Shown: positions 12,889 to 22,400 of the stretch, in pieces
How the letters are laid out: every line of letters starts with the position of its first letter
Numbering within the stretch: the first letter of the stretch is position 1
Source: Ectocarpus siliculosus
Taxonomy: Eukaryota > Sar > Phaeophyceae > Ectocarpales > Ectocarpaceae
Length of the DNA stretch: 60,500 nucleotides
Reading direction: 5' to 3'
Assembly (NCBI GenBank): GCA_000310025.1
Contig: FN648683.1
Span: 1-60,500 of the forward strand
Translations under genes and position numbers: made by a program
Notes under the pieces: generated by a model
What the model was told of the DNA's origin: nothing
Databases searched by the model: none
The model's input: the letters and a program-made list of their open reading frames with translations, nothing else

Positions 12889-14421
12889 TTAATCATCGTG
12901 GAACTCCGGACCCAACTCCACGCGCCCATACCGTTTCGTGCGACGGGCAACAACCCCTGATGTGGTTGTGTCTTTCGCCGTGAGTGGCGCTAGCTTCAGG
13001 TGGTTCAGAATTCGGCACACGAAAAACTTGCCAGGCCGGATTACCTCACACAAGTGTAACAGCTTGCCTAGCAAAGATCGTACATCCTTGACTGACGCCG
13101 ACTGTCGGTCTGTTGGCCACTCTGCCAGAAGCTCTCGCAGCTGTGCTATTTTCGCTAGTGGAACCGAAATAGTCATGGCCACTGTGTCTATCATCCAGCC
13201 CACCATCTCCACGCGCGTATCCCATGGGGTGGTTGTCTCCTGAGCAAACAGCGGGGGCTCTCCGGAGTCACGGTTACCGAACAAACGAAAGCTGTCAGAC
13301 GCGAACGATTGGGACGCTCGAATGCATCGCCTTCCACCTAGGAAACTCTCCAACTCGACAAATAACGCGAACTCGACATATGTCCTCACCCAAAACTTAT
13401 CCCGGAGCCTCCCTCCGGAACCCGGGGGGAAAACGCACTCGGGAGGCAACTTGGCGCGGACCTCGTGTTCTCTTGCCGGCACTACATGTACATGACTTGT
13501 GGCTTCGCGTCCTTCACGCGTGATTTCAGCACTGGAAAAATACGTGTTGTTGTGTGCGTGTTCCACAGCTGCTGCACATACACCCCACAAGGATGGCGAA
13601 CTAGTCCACCCAAATTGCAGACGTTGATCTATTATTTCAGAGTCCTCGAACAAATAACTGAAAACCGGTGACTTTTTCACCTCCACCGGCACCTGACGGT
13701 ATGCACTCTTAGTATCCATATTTGCTAGCAGTATGCGGGGAGGAACCGCAGCATCACGCACGCCCAGCTTATGCAGATATAAAATGCGCCAGATGACCTC
13801 CCGAAGGACATGTCCGGTCTTACATTCCGGAATTGCTGACGTATCGGTGTCGTCGTTGACGCCTCGCCCGGCGACAGCGTTGGTCAAATCGTGACATATT
13901 CTGACCTTCGACGCCGACGCAGCAACTGTTATCGGTGACACGCGAATACCCGGAATGCGACTAGCCGCCTCCCGCGGAAATACAAACGCTCGACCGGCCA
14001 GAACGTCCTCCACAATATTTTTCCTGATCTCCACCGAGAATCTACTAGTCGAACTGTGGTTTCCGTACTCTATGGCAGCCCGCATTTCTCCTTGTCCGGT
14101 GACCGCTACAGGGGCTCCCTCGCTGACAATTTGAATCAACAGATCGATATTTGGAAATTCCTTCACGTTACCGAACCACCACCGAACTTGTGCGGCTTCA
14201 ACTCGCGGGCAAGGCAGTGTACGCAATGTTTCAAGCATGCATTCGAAATGCCCATCATTCCTGTCAAGCCATTCCAAATTCATATCTGCTAAACTGCCTA
14301 ATGATCTTCGGATGGATTGAGAGTCGGTGGCCTGTGCTAACTGCTGTAATGCCACGGCGCATTCATCAAGGCTCTCAATCCCACCTTGCTGTCTCCTCGG
14401 CGCCGTCCTCGTCGGCTCCAT
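12889..14421 (-). CDS. Reverse transcriptase of DIRS-like element, active site altered
   Basis: About 510 residues. After an N-terminal extension (residues 1-120, with the EFPNIDLLIQIVSEGAP motif shared with copy 2), RT motifs follow in order: RICHDLTNAV (about 175), motif A with the first catalytic Asp in NMDTKSAYRQV (Asp237), motif B in LQFGWTSSPSLWG (about 269-281) and the thumb-side VGWMIDTVAMTISVP. Motif C, normally [FY]VDD, reads TYVEFALFVE (residues 348-357): both Asp are replaced (Glu, Phe). Copy 2 reads VYVDDF at this place, so the change is specific to this copy and should abolish polymerisation. The frame ends at a TAA in the middle of the RT-RNase H junction (EFHDD, stop, GFW), so the ORF is also truncated relative to the ancestral polyprotein. 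ATG at 14421 chosen; the region 14422-14495 separates it from gag. Confidence 0.87.
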   Translation of the reverse strand: MEPTRTAPRRQQGGIESLDECAVALQQLAQATDSQSIRRSLGSLADMNLEWLDRNDGHFECMLETLRTLPCPRVEAAQVRWWFGNVKEFPNIDLLIQIVSEGAPVAVTGQGEMRAAIEYGNHSSTSRFSVEIRKNIVEDVLAGRAFVFPREAASRIPGIRVSPITVAASASKVRICHDLTNAVAGRGVNDDTDTSAIPECKTGHVLREVIWRILYLHKLGVRDAAVPPRILLANMDTKSAYRQVPVEVKKSPVFSYLFEDSEIIDQRLQFGWTSSPSLWGVCAAAVEHAHNNTYFSSAEITREGREATSHVHVVPAREHEVRAKLPPECVFPPGSGGRLRDKFWVRTYVEFALFVELESFLGGRRCIRASQSFASDSFRLFGNRDSGEPPLFAQETTTPWDTRVEMVGWMIDTVAMTISVPLAKIAQLRELLAEWPTDRQSASVKDVRSLLGKLLHLCEVIRPGKFFVCRILNHLKLAPLTAKDTTTSGVVARRTKRYGRVELGPEFHDD

Positions 14422-14495
14422 CACAGCACCTCGGCGGAAGGCGCGCGCGGGTAGCTCGTCGAGGTTGGCCCTGTCGCATGACGGAGCCCGTGTCC

Positions 14496-15467
14496 CTAGT
14501 GGCTCTTAGCTCCGCCTCCACCGCGGCCGCCGCCACCGTTAGAAGATCTGTTGCGGACTCCCCCGCGATCGGTACTACTGCCGCTGGTGCCGCCGCCCCG
14601 GCCCCCTTTGCTCCCCCCGCCACTGCCGTAAGCATCCTTGCCTCGACCCCCAGCCCGCTTGCCACCGCGTTTGTTAGGATCGATAGCATGGACCCATCGG
14701 CAATCGCGGGCCGATCGACAGCATCCTTCCTCCGAGTTGAAGGCGAAGCAATACTGATTCCCGCCCTTCCTTGCGGCTGTCACGGCCTTTGACTTGCCTG
14801 AACCTGATGTGGACGACTGCTGCAGCTGTGGCTGGTTGGATAAGTTGCGGAGGCCGCCAGCGTTGACGTATGCCGTTAGGTCGTGCCACGCCGGCGTGAC
14901 GACGGCGGGAAATTGGGCGGCGGTCGGCGGTGACACGTGTATTTTGGCGAACGTCGTCGCCGCGTCGAAAAGCTTCCCCGCCCAGCAATTGAGGTCATCG
15001 TTGACCAGTCCGGCCATCATGTCGTAGTTTTCGGCGCTGCGCAGCTTGCTGCGAAACTCGTTGCAGTGCCGTGGCAACATCTTCAGCCCTCGGTCCAGGC
15101 CTGTGACCAGGACCTCTACGCGTTGGAGGCCCTCGTCGGACATGACGCCCTTCGATACTATCGTCTGGATGGCTTCGATCAAAATCTCAAGGTGCTCTGG
15201 CAGGGAGATCCCTTCCCCGCTGGTGTCGTCCCCGTTCGGCACAAACATACGTATATCGAAGTCGGACATATTGTTCAGCATCTCCACCACCGGAGCTGAC
15301 ACGTGAGCTACACTTGGCAGGGCGGCCTGCATGTTCGTCTTCGACATTCCGACGAACGGAGGCCGCTCCGTGGTGATGAGCCAGGGCTTGATGGTGGCGG
15401 GGTTGCGCCATGCTTTCAGGTCCTCCTTGAAAGCGACCTGCTGAATGTGTCCGGATGAAACGTTCAT
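14496..15467 (-). CDS. Gag-like protein with CCCH finger (DIRS-like element)
   Basis: About 323 residues from the ATG at 15467. The N-terminal two thirds are helical and gag-like without a named domain. A Cys/His cluster near the C-terminus (Cys242, Cys251 or 252, Cys258, His262 counted from a GTG two codons upstream of the ATG; CX9CX5CX3H or CX8CX6CX3H) resembles a CCCH RNA-binding finger rather than a retroviral CCHC knuckle. After it comes a Gly/Arg/Ser-rich tail (RGG-like), suited to binding nucleic acid. Position directly upstream of RT supports a gag role: packaging of element RNA. It follows the coiled-coil ORF by 2 bases in another frame, so the two may originally have been one gag gene. 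Confidence 0.75.
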   Translation of the reverse strand: MNVSSGHIQQVAFKEDLKAWRNPATIKPWLITTERPPFVGMSKTNMQAALPSVAHVSAPVVEMLNNMSDFDIRMFVPNGDDTSGEGISLPEHLEILIEAIQTIVSKGVMSDEGLQRVEVLVTGLDRGLKMLPRHCNEFRSKLRSAENYDMMAGLVNDDLNCWAGKLFDAATTFAKIHVSPPTAAQFPAVVTPAWHDLTAYVNAGGLRNLSNQPQLQQSSTSGSGKSKAVTAARKGGNQYCFAFNSEEGCCRSARDCRWVHAIDPNKRGGKRAGGRGKDAYGSGGGSKGGRGGGTSGSSTDRGGVRNRSSNGGGGRGGGGAKSH

Positions 15468-15469
15468 CG

Positions 15470-15853
15470 TCACCGTCGCTCGTCCAGCTCCGCTGGCGGC
15501 GCAACCGTCCCCACAATGGCCACCTCGCCGTTCTCCGCGCGAGCTCCCGCTCCCGGGGCGCCCGCCTCCGGCGGATCGGAATCGGGACCCCGGCGGACAA
15601 CGTCGTCGATCTCGGCCTGGAGCTGTTGGATCGCGCCGTTCCTGCTGGCGACGACTTCCTGGAGGTGTTCGATGACGTCGTCGCGTTCCGCGGTCTGGGG
15701 CCGTAGCTCCTCCAACTCACGGCGGAAACCGTCCATGGTGGCGCGGTCAGTGCCTCCGTCACCCCCGTCTCTGGGGGACGACCGTGCCCGTGACGGGCGG
15801 CCCGCTCCCCGCTCAGGCGTACGCACTACCGCCCGGGAAGGCCGCCGTGACAT
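15470..15853 (-). CDS. Gag N-terminal coiled-coil ORF (DIRS-like element)
   Basis: About 127 residues from the ATG at 15853 (MSRRPSRAVV). The same frame is open upstream to 16117, but that extension runs into satellite DNA beyond the element's boundary, so the upstream start is rejected. An Arg/Pro/Ser-rich head is followed by a heptad-like segment (FRRELEELRPQTAERDDVIEHL and onward) that should form a coiled coil, and an Ala/Gly/Pro-rich tail. The TGA at 15472-15470 is 2 bases before the ATG of the CCCH gag ORF. Role inferred from position: multimerisation part of gag. Confidence 0.6.
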   Translation of the reverse strand: MSRRPSRAVVRTPERGAGRPSRARSSPRDGGDGGTDRATMDGFRRELEELRPQTAERDDVIEHLQEVVASRNGAIQQLQAEIDDVVRRGPDSDPPEAGAPGAGARAENGEVAIVGTVAPPAELDERR

Positions 15854-16032
15854 GGAGCGCCCAGTGGACTTTGCTGCCGCCGTGGCCCTTCTTCGTAGAC
15901 CGCCCAGCAGACCTGGCCGCCCCCCGCGCACCAGTCCGCCCTCTTCCTGCCGTTGGCCCTTGGCGCGACCTCGTTTCAATAGCCATCTAACGCGGTTGCA
16001 ACATACACGACCCGCGGTTTCGGAATGCTCAA

Positions 16033-16054
16033 CATTTTGTTGCCTCACAAAATG
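16033..16054. other. Perfect 8-bp hairpin near the element's 5' end
   Basis: CATTTTGT, six-base spacer, ACAAAATG, lying a few bases inside the point where satellite resumes. Its arms share AAAATG with the hairpin at 11110-11130 at the other end of the element. Confidence 0.5.
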
Positions 16055-16061
16055 ACTGGTG

Positions 16062-18350
16062 AACGTGTGTGTACATGCAGTTGTTTCGACACATGCTCGA
16101 CTGCGTGAATCGCCCAAGGCGACACCTCGACGGGTACTGCTGTTGTGGCAACAAGGTCACCAACCACGTCCGTCACACACCATTGATGTGTGTGGTTCCG
16201 GCATATACCCTGTCTGCGTGGACCGCTCCTCGAGCGACAACCCTGGTGCGTAGCGCTGTTAACAACAAGCCTACCAACCACATGCGCCACACACTATTTA
16301 TGTGTGTGGTTCCGGCCAAAGGTACTCTGTATTTATGCGTGAATCGCTCCGTGAGCAACAACCTTGATAATAAGTAGCGCTGTTGACAAACAAGCCTACC
16401 AACCACGGCCGCCACACACTATTGATGTGTGTGGTCCCGGCACAGGTACTCTGTGTTCATGCGTGCATCGCTCCGTGAGCAACAACACTGGTAAGTGGTG
16501 TGCTGTTAACGCACAAGCCCTTAACCACGGCTGTCACACACTATCTATGTGTGTGGTCCCGGCAAAGGTACTCTGTATTCATGCGTGCATCGCTCCGTGA
16601 GCAACAACACTGGTAAGTGGTGTGCTGTTAACGCACAAGCCCTTAACCACGGCCGCCACACACTATCTATGTGGGTGGTGCCGGCATATGTACTCTGTAT
16701 TTATGCGTGAATCGCTCCTCGAGCAACAACCCTGGTAATTAGCGCTGCCAACCACGACCTCCACACACTATTGATGTGTGTGGTTTCGGCATTTTCACCC
16801 TCTGTACCCAAGCATGAATTGCCGTCATGCAACAACCCCGGTAAATGGCACCGTTGGAACAACAATCCCACCAACCCCGGCCGCCACCCCTTATTTATGT
16901 GTGCGGTTCCGGCATATGTACTCTGTTTTTCTGCGTGAATCGCTCCTCAAGCAACAACCCTGGAAAGTGGCGCTGTTAACTAACAGGCCTCCCAACCACG
17001 GCCGCCACACACTGATTGATGTGTGTGGTTCCGGCGTTTTATACCCTCTGTACACAAGCGTGAATTGCCTCGCAGGCAACAACCCCGGTAAATGGCACTG
17101 TTGGAAACCAGTCCACCAGCCACGGCCGCCACACACTATTTATTTGTGTGGTTCCGGCATATGTCCTCTGTATTTATGCGTGCATCGCTCCTCAAGCAAC
17201 AACCCCGGTAGATAGCGCTGTTAACAGACAAGCCCACCGACCACGGCCGCGACACACTATCTATGTGTGTGGTCCCGTCATTTATGCCCTCTTTACACAA
17301 GCGTGAATTGCCTCGCAGGCAACAACCCCGGTAAATGGTACTGTTGGAACAACGAGCCCACCAACCACGGCCGCCACACACTATTGATGTGTGTGGTTGC
17401 GCCATATGTACTCTGTATTTATGCGTGAATCGCTCCTCGAGCAACAACCTTGGTAAGTAGCGCTGTTTAACAAACAAGCCTACCCACCACGGCCGCCGCA
17501 CACTATTGATGTGTGTGGTTCCGGCATTTATACCCTCTGTGCACAAGCGTGAATTGCCTCTCAAGCAACAACCTTGGTGAGTAGCGCTGTTGGAACAACA
17601 AGCCCACCCACCACGGCCGCCACACACTATTGATGTGTGTGGTCCCGGCATATGTACTCTGTATTTATGCGTGGATCGCTCGTCGAGCAACAACCCTGGT
17701 AAGTAGCGCTGTTTAACAAACAAGCCTACCCACCACGGCCGCCACACACTATTGATGTGTGTGGTTCCGGCATATGTACTCTGTATTTATGCGTGAATCG
17801 CTCCTCGAGCAACGACCCTGGTAAGTAGTGCTGTTACCAAAAAAGCCTATCCACCACGGCCGCCACACACTATTTATGTGTGTGGTTCCGGCGTATGTAC
17901 TCTGTATGTTATGCGTGAATCGCTCCTTGGTAAGTAGCGCTGTTTAACAAACAAGCCTGCCACCCACTGCCGCCACCACTCTGTATGTGTGTGGATCCGG
18001 TATGTGCACTCTGTATGTACGCGCCACACCCTATGTATGCGTGTGGTTCCGGGATGGTTCTCGTTGTCGTCAGTTATATGTGGCACTATTGATAATCAAA
18101 CGATTCCACCACCACAGCCGCCGCGCACTATTTGTGTGTGTGGACCCTGCATTGCTATAACTCTAATTCGTAATGCCTGTGGAGCATAGGGTAATTGCCC
18201 GAGTTTAACATCCCTTACTAGGTTTGTATCACTGTTGACAATCGCTGCCCCCCCCCCTTACCACCGCCGCCAAACACTTTTTATGTGTTTTGGTTCCGGC
18301 AGATTTGTGTCTGCGTGAATCGCGCTAGGCGACAACCCTGGTAAGCGGCG
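16062..18350. repeat. Satellite array 2, diverged subfamily
   Basis: About 18 monomers of 114-125 bp with the same dyad (for example ending at 16295, 16420, 16542, 16664) but a different body: TCCTCGAGCAACAACCC, GGTAAGTAGCGCTGTT and TGTACTCTGTATTTATGCGT are characteristic. It starts in mid-monomer at the dyad's right arm immediately after the DIRS-like element and decays after about 17930, with partial monomers to 18350. It is more diverged from array 1 than arrays 3 and 4 are. Confidence 0.93.
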
Positions 18351-19460
18351 CGTATCTGAGACCAAATGTGAATCAGATGATTCCATGTTACGCAATGCAC
18401 GAGCATATTGCTACTCAGAGCCTCTGTGAGTCGGCATTCATGACTTCCAGCAAATGCATATGCATATTGTATGCACATCCACAACGACCATCAATTGGTT
18501 TTTCCAAACAGCAATTGGTTTGTATACGTGCGCTGCTGGGCTGTGATCATTTCATGCATGCAATTATGTCGTATGCCAGATGATCCGTATATCTCAGCTG
18601 ATATGTCTCTGCATGGTATCATTACACAGCAGCCCATCATCCAGCATGCCGCACCGAACCAAGGACCCTGGTGATACAGTAGCGTACTTTGAACAAGTAT
18701 CAGACAACCAAAAACATTTGTTTCCGTGTGTTGCCTCGTGATATTTCCGTGTGTTGCCCTCGTGATTGACATCCATCTCAGGTTGCCGTGTATCCGCGAC
18801 CACCTCTGCGCCGTAATGGCTACGTGCCTGCGAGGACACCGGTCGCTTTTTGTACGTCAGCTGGCGAATTGGCGTGTGCCTCCATGTATGCATCCATGCT
18901 CAAATTAAAATTCCCGCCGCCTGCGATCACCCCATCAACCCAACGGCAGAGGTGGAACAATCGCTACTGGATCGCTACCAATATTACACCCAACGTGCAT
19001 CGGAGCCTATCGACCCACACATATCGACCCACACGTACCGCTCAGTGGTGTGCACGCGCGTCGGTACTGCGACGTTCCTCTAGCACCGCGATGGAGCAGC
19101 GCGCTCCCTCGTACAACTGCTGCTGCTGTTGGGCGGCCCTCTCGGGTCCTCCACGGCTCGCTGATTGAAAGACCAAACTTGGTTGCCGCTCCTCCAGCTG
19201 GCAAACCACTCGAAGCCCTCACAGTGTCCACCTCGCTCTTTGTCTCTGCCTTGCTCTCTCTAGACTAGTCCTCGTAAGACTTTGTGTGAACACCTAGCTT
19301 CGATAGGGTGCCGAGGTGGTGGCTACTCCCATGCTCCCGCTTGGGAGGGGTCCCCGTATTTCCGTAGGAATTTATGCATACCCTAACAACGACGTTCCAA
19401 ATTCGACTACTTTCAATAAACCTTGATTTGTTTCCGTCTGCTCCTACAACAAATCTCCCT
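18351..19460. other. Unassigned segment between satellite arrays
   Basis: No monomers, no convincing gene. Short frames on both strands do not resemble known proteins. A CTCTGC-type pyrimidine tract lies at 19233-19262. It may be an old insertion or a host spacer; I see no terminal repeats or target duplication around it. Confidence 0.4.
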
Positions 19461-22400
19461 AAAGTAGCGCTGTGGACAAATATGCCCACCACCATCCGGC
19501 CGCCACACACTATTCATGTGTATGGTTTCAGCATCCATACTCTCTTGTTTCTTCGTTTGATCACCACAAAAGCAACCACCTTGTAAGGAGCGCAGTGGCC
19601 AAAAGAAGCCCGCCACCACGGCCGGCACACACTATTCATGTGTGTGGTTTCCGACTTCATACTCTCTTGCTTCATCCTTGGATCGCCACAAAAGCAACCA
19701 CCTTGTATGAAGCGCCGTGGACAACAAAAGCCCACCAGCCACGGCGCCACATGGTATTGATGTGTGTGAGTTCGGCATTCATATTCTCTATACTCATGCG
19801 TGAATCGCCAAACAGGAAACAACCTTGGTAAGTAGCGCTATGGACAAATATGCCCACCACCACGGCCGCCGCACACTCTAGATGTGTGTGGGTCCGGCAT
19901 TCATATTCTCTCTATTTATGCGTGATTCGCCACGAAGACGGCAACCCTCGGGAGTTCCGCTGTTGCCAAAACAAAGCACCACCATCCGGCCGCCACACAC
20001 TATTCATGTGTGTGGCTTCGGCATCCATACGCTCTTGTTTCTTCGTTTGATCGCCACATAAGCAACCACCTTGTAAGAAGCGCAGTGGCCAAAAGAAGCC
20101 GGCCACCACGGCCGGCACAAACTGTTCATGTTTGTGGTTTCCGCATTCATACTCTCTCGCTTCATCCTTGGATCGCCACAAAAGCAACCACCTAGTATTA
20201 AGCGCCGTGGACAACGAAAGCCCACCAGCCACGGTCGCCACACACCAGAGATGTGCGTACTTTCGGCATTCATATTCCACTATTCATGCGTGAGTCGCCA
20301 CGAAGGCGACAACCCTCGGGAGTTCCGCTGTTGCCAAAACAAAGCACCACCATCCGGCCGCCACACACTACTCATGTGTGTGGTTTCCGACTTCATACTC
20401 TCTGGCTTCATCCGTGGATTGCCACAAAAGCAACCACCTTGTAAGGAGCGCAGTGGACAAAAAAAGCCAGCCAGAACGGCCGACACACACTGTTCATGTG
20501 TGTGGTTTCCGAATTCATACTCTCTCGCTTGATCCTTGGATCGCCACTCAGGCGACAACCTTGTAAGACGCGCCGTGGACAACAAAAGCCCACCAATGAC
20601 GGCCACCACATATTATGGATGTGTGTGGTTATAGGCATTCATATTCTCTCTACTCCTGCGTGAATCATCAATCAGGCAACAACCTTGGTACGTAGCGCTA
20701 TGGACAAATATGCCCACCCCCACGGCCGCCACACACTCTAGATGTGTGTTGGTCCGGTATTCATATTCTCTCTGCTCATGCGTGAATCGCCACAAAGGCA
20801 GCAACCCTCGGGAGTTCCGCTGTCGCCAAAACAAAGCACTACCATCCGGCCGCCACACACTCTAGATGTGTGTGACTCCGGCATCCATAATCTCTCTACT
20901 CATGCGTGAGTCGCTACAAAAGCAACAACCTTGGTAAGTAACGCCGTGGCCAAAACAAGCCCACCAATCACGGCCGACACACACTGTTGATGTGTGTGGT
21001 TCCGGCATTCATAATCTCTCGTTTCATCCTTGGATTCCCACACTGGCAATCATCTTGTAAGAAGCGCCGTGGACTAAAGAAATCCACCAACCACGGCGGC
21101 CACATGTTATTGATGTGTGTGGTTTCGGCATTTATATTCTCTCCACTCATGCATTAATCGCCTCAGAGGCAACACTCTTTGTAAGTAGCGCTATGGACAA
21201 ATATTCCCACCACCACGGCCGCCACACACCAGAGATGTGCGTAGTTCCGGCATTCACATTCGCTTTATTCATGCGTGTGTCGCCACGAAGGCAGCAACCC
21301 TCGGGAGTTCCGCTGTTGCCAAACCAAAGCACCACCATCCGGCCGCCACACACTATTTATGTGTGTGACTCTGGCATCCATAATCTCTCTACTCATGCGT
21401 GAGTCGCTACAAAAGCAACAACCTTGGTAATAAACGCCGTGGCCAAAACAAGCCCACCAATCACGGCCGACACACACTGTTCATGTGTGTGGGTCCGGCA
21501 CTCACACTCTCTCGCTTCATTGTTGGATCGTAACACAGGCAACAACCTTTTAAGAAGCGCCGTGGACAACAAAAGCCCACCAACCACGGCCGACACTTAC
21601 TATTCATGAAATTGGTTCCGGCATTCACATTCTCTCTTCTCAGGCGTCAATCACCAAACAGGCAAAAGCGCTTTAGGCAAATATGCCCACCACCACGGCC
21701 GACACTCACTCTACAAGTGTGTCGGTCCGGTATTCATATTTTTCTACTCATGCGTGAATCGCAACAAAAGCAGCAACCTTCGTTGATGGCGCTGTTGCAA
21801 AAACAAGCCCACAACCAACGGCCGACACACATTACATGTGTGTGTGGCATCGGCCTTGATACCCTCTCTACTCATGCGTGAATCGGCAAACAGGAAGCAA
21901 CCTTGGTAAGTAGCGCTATGGACAAATACGCCCACCACGACGGCCGCCACACACTCTAGATGTGTGTGGTTCCGTTATTCATAATCTCTTTATTCATGCG
22001 TGAGTCGCCACCAAGACGACAATCCTGGGGAGTTCCGCTGTTGCCAAAACAGAGCACCACCATCCGGCCGCCAAAAACATTACATGTATGTGGTTTCCGC
22101 ATCCATACTCTCTTGTTTGTTTTTTCGGTCGCCACAAATGCAACCACCTTGTAAGGAGCGCAGTGGACGAAAAAAAGCCCGCCAGCACGGCCGCAACACA
22201 CTGTTCATGTGTGTGGTTTCGGCGTTCATACTCTCTCGCTTCATCCTTGAAACGCCACAAAAACAACCACCGTGTAAGAAGCGTCGTGGACAACAAAAGC
22301 CCGCCAACCACGGCCGACATATAATATTGATGTGTGTCGTTCCGGCATTAATATTCTCTCTACTCATGCGTGAGTCGCCGCAAAGGCAACAACCTTGATA

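Larger units (their letters stand above)
10937..16061 (-). mobile_element. DIRS-like tyrosine-recombinase retrotransposon, copy 1
   Basis: This block of about 5.1 kb interrupts the satellite and reads on the minus strand in the order gag-like ORFs, reverse transcriptase, RNase H, tyrosine recombinase. That order, with recombinase instead of a DDE integrase and no LTRs, is diagnostic of the DIRS order. No methyltransferase-like domain was seen between RNase H and recombinase, which is closer to Ngaro/PAT-type elements; the subgroup is not settled. Ends are defined by where satellite stops (about 10936) and resumes (about 16062); no target duplication is seen, as expected for recombinase-driven insertion. 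Short perfect hairpins lie near both ends (11110-11130 and 16033-16054). One nonsense codon (12889) and a substituted RT active site suggest the copy is not autonomous now. Confidence 0.88.

Noticed and set aside
15854-16117. N-terminal extension of the first DIRS gag ORF to 16117
   Set aside because: The extension crosses the element boundary into satellite sequence; the ATG at 15853 is more credible.
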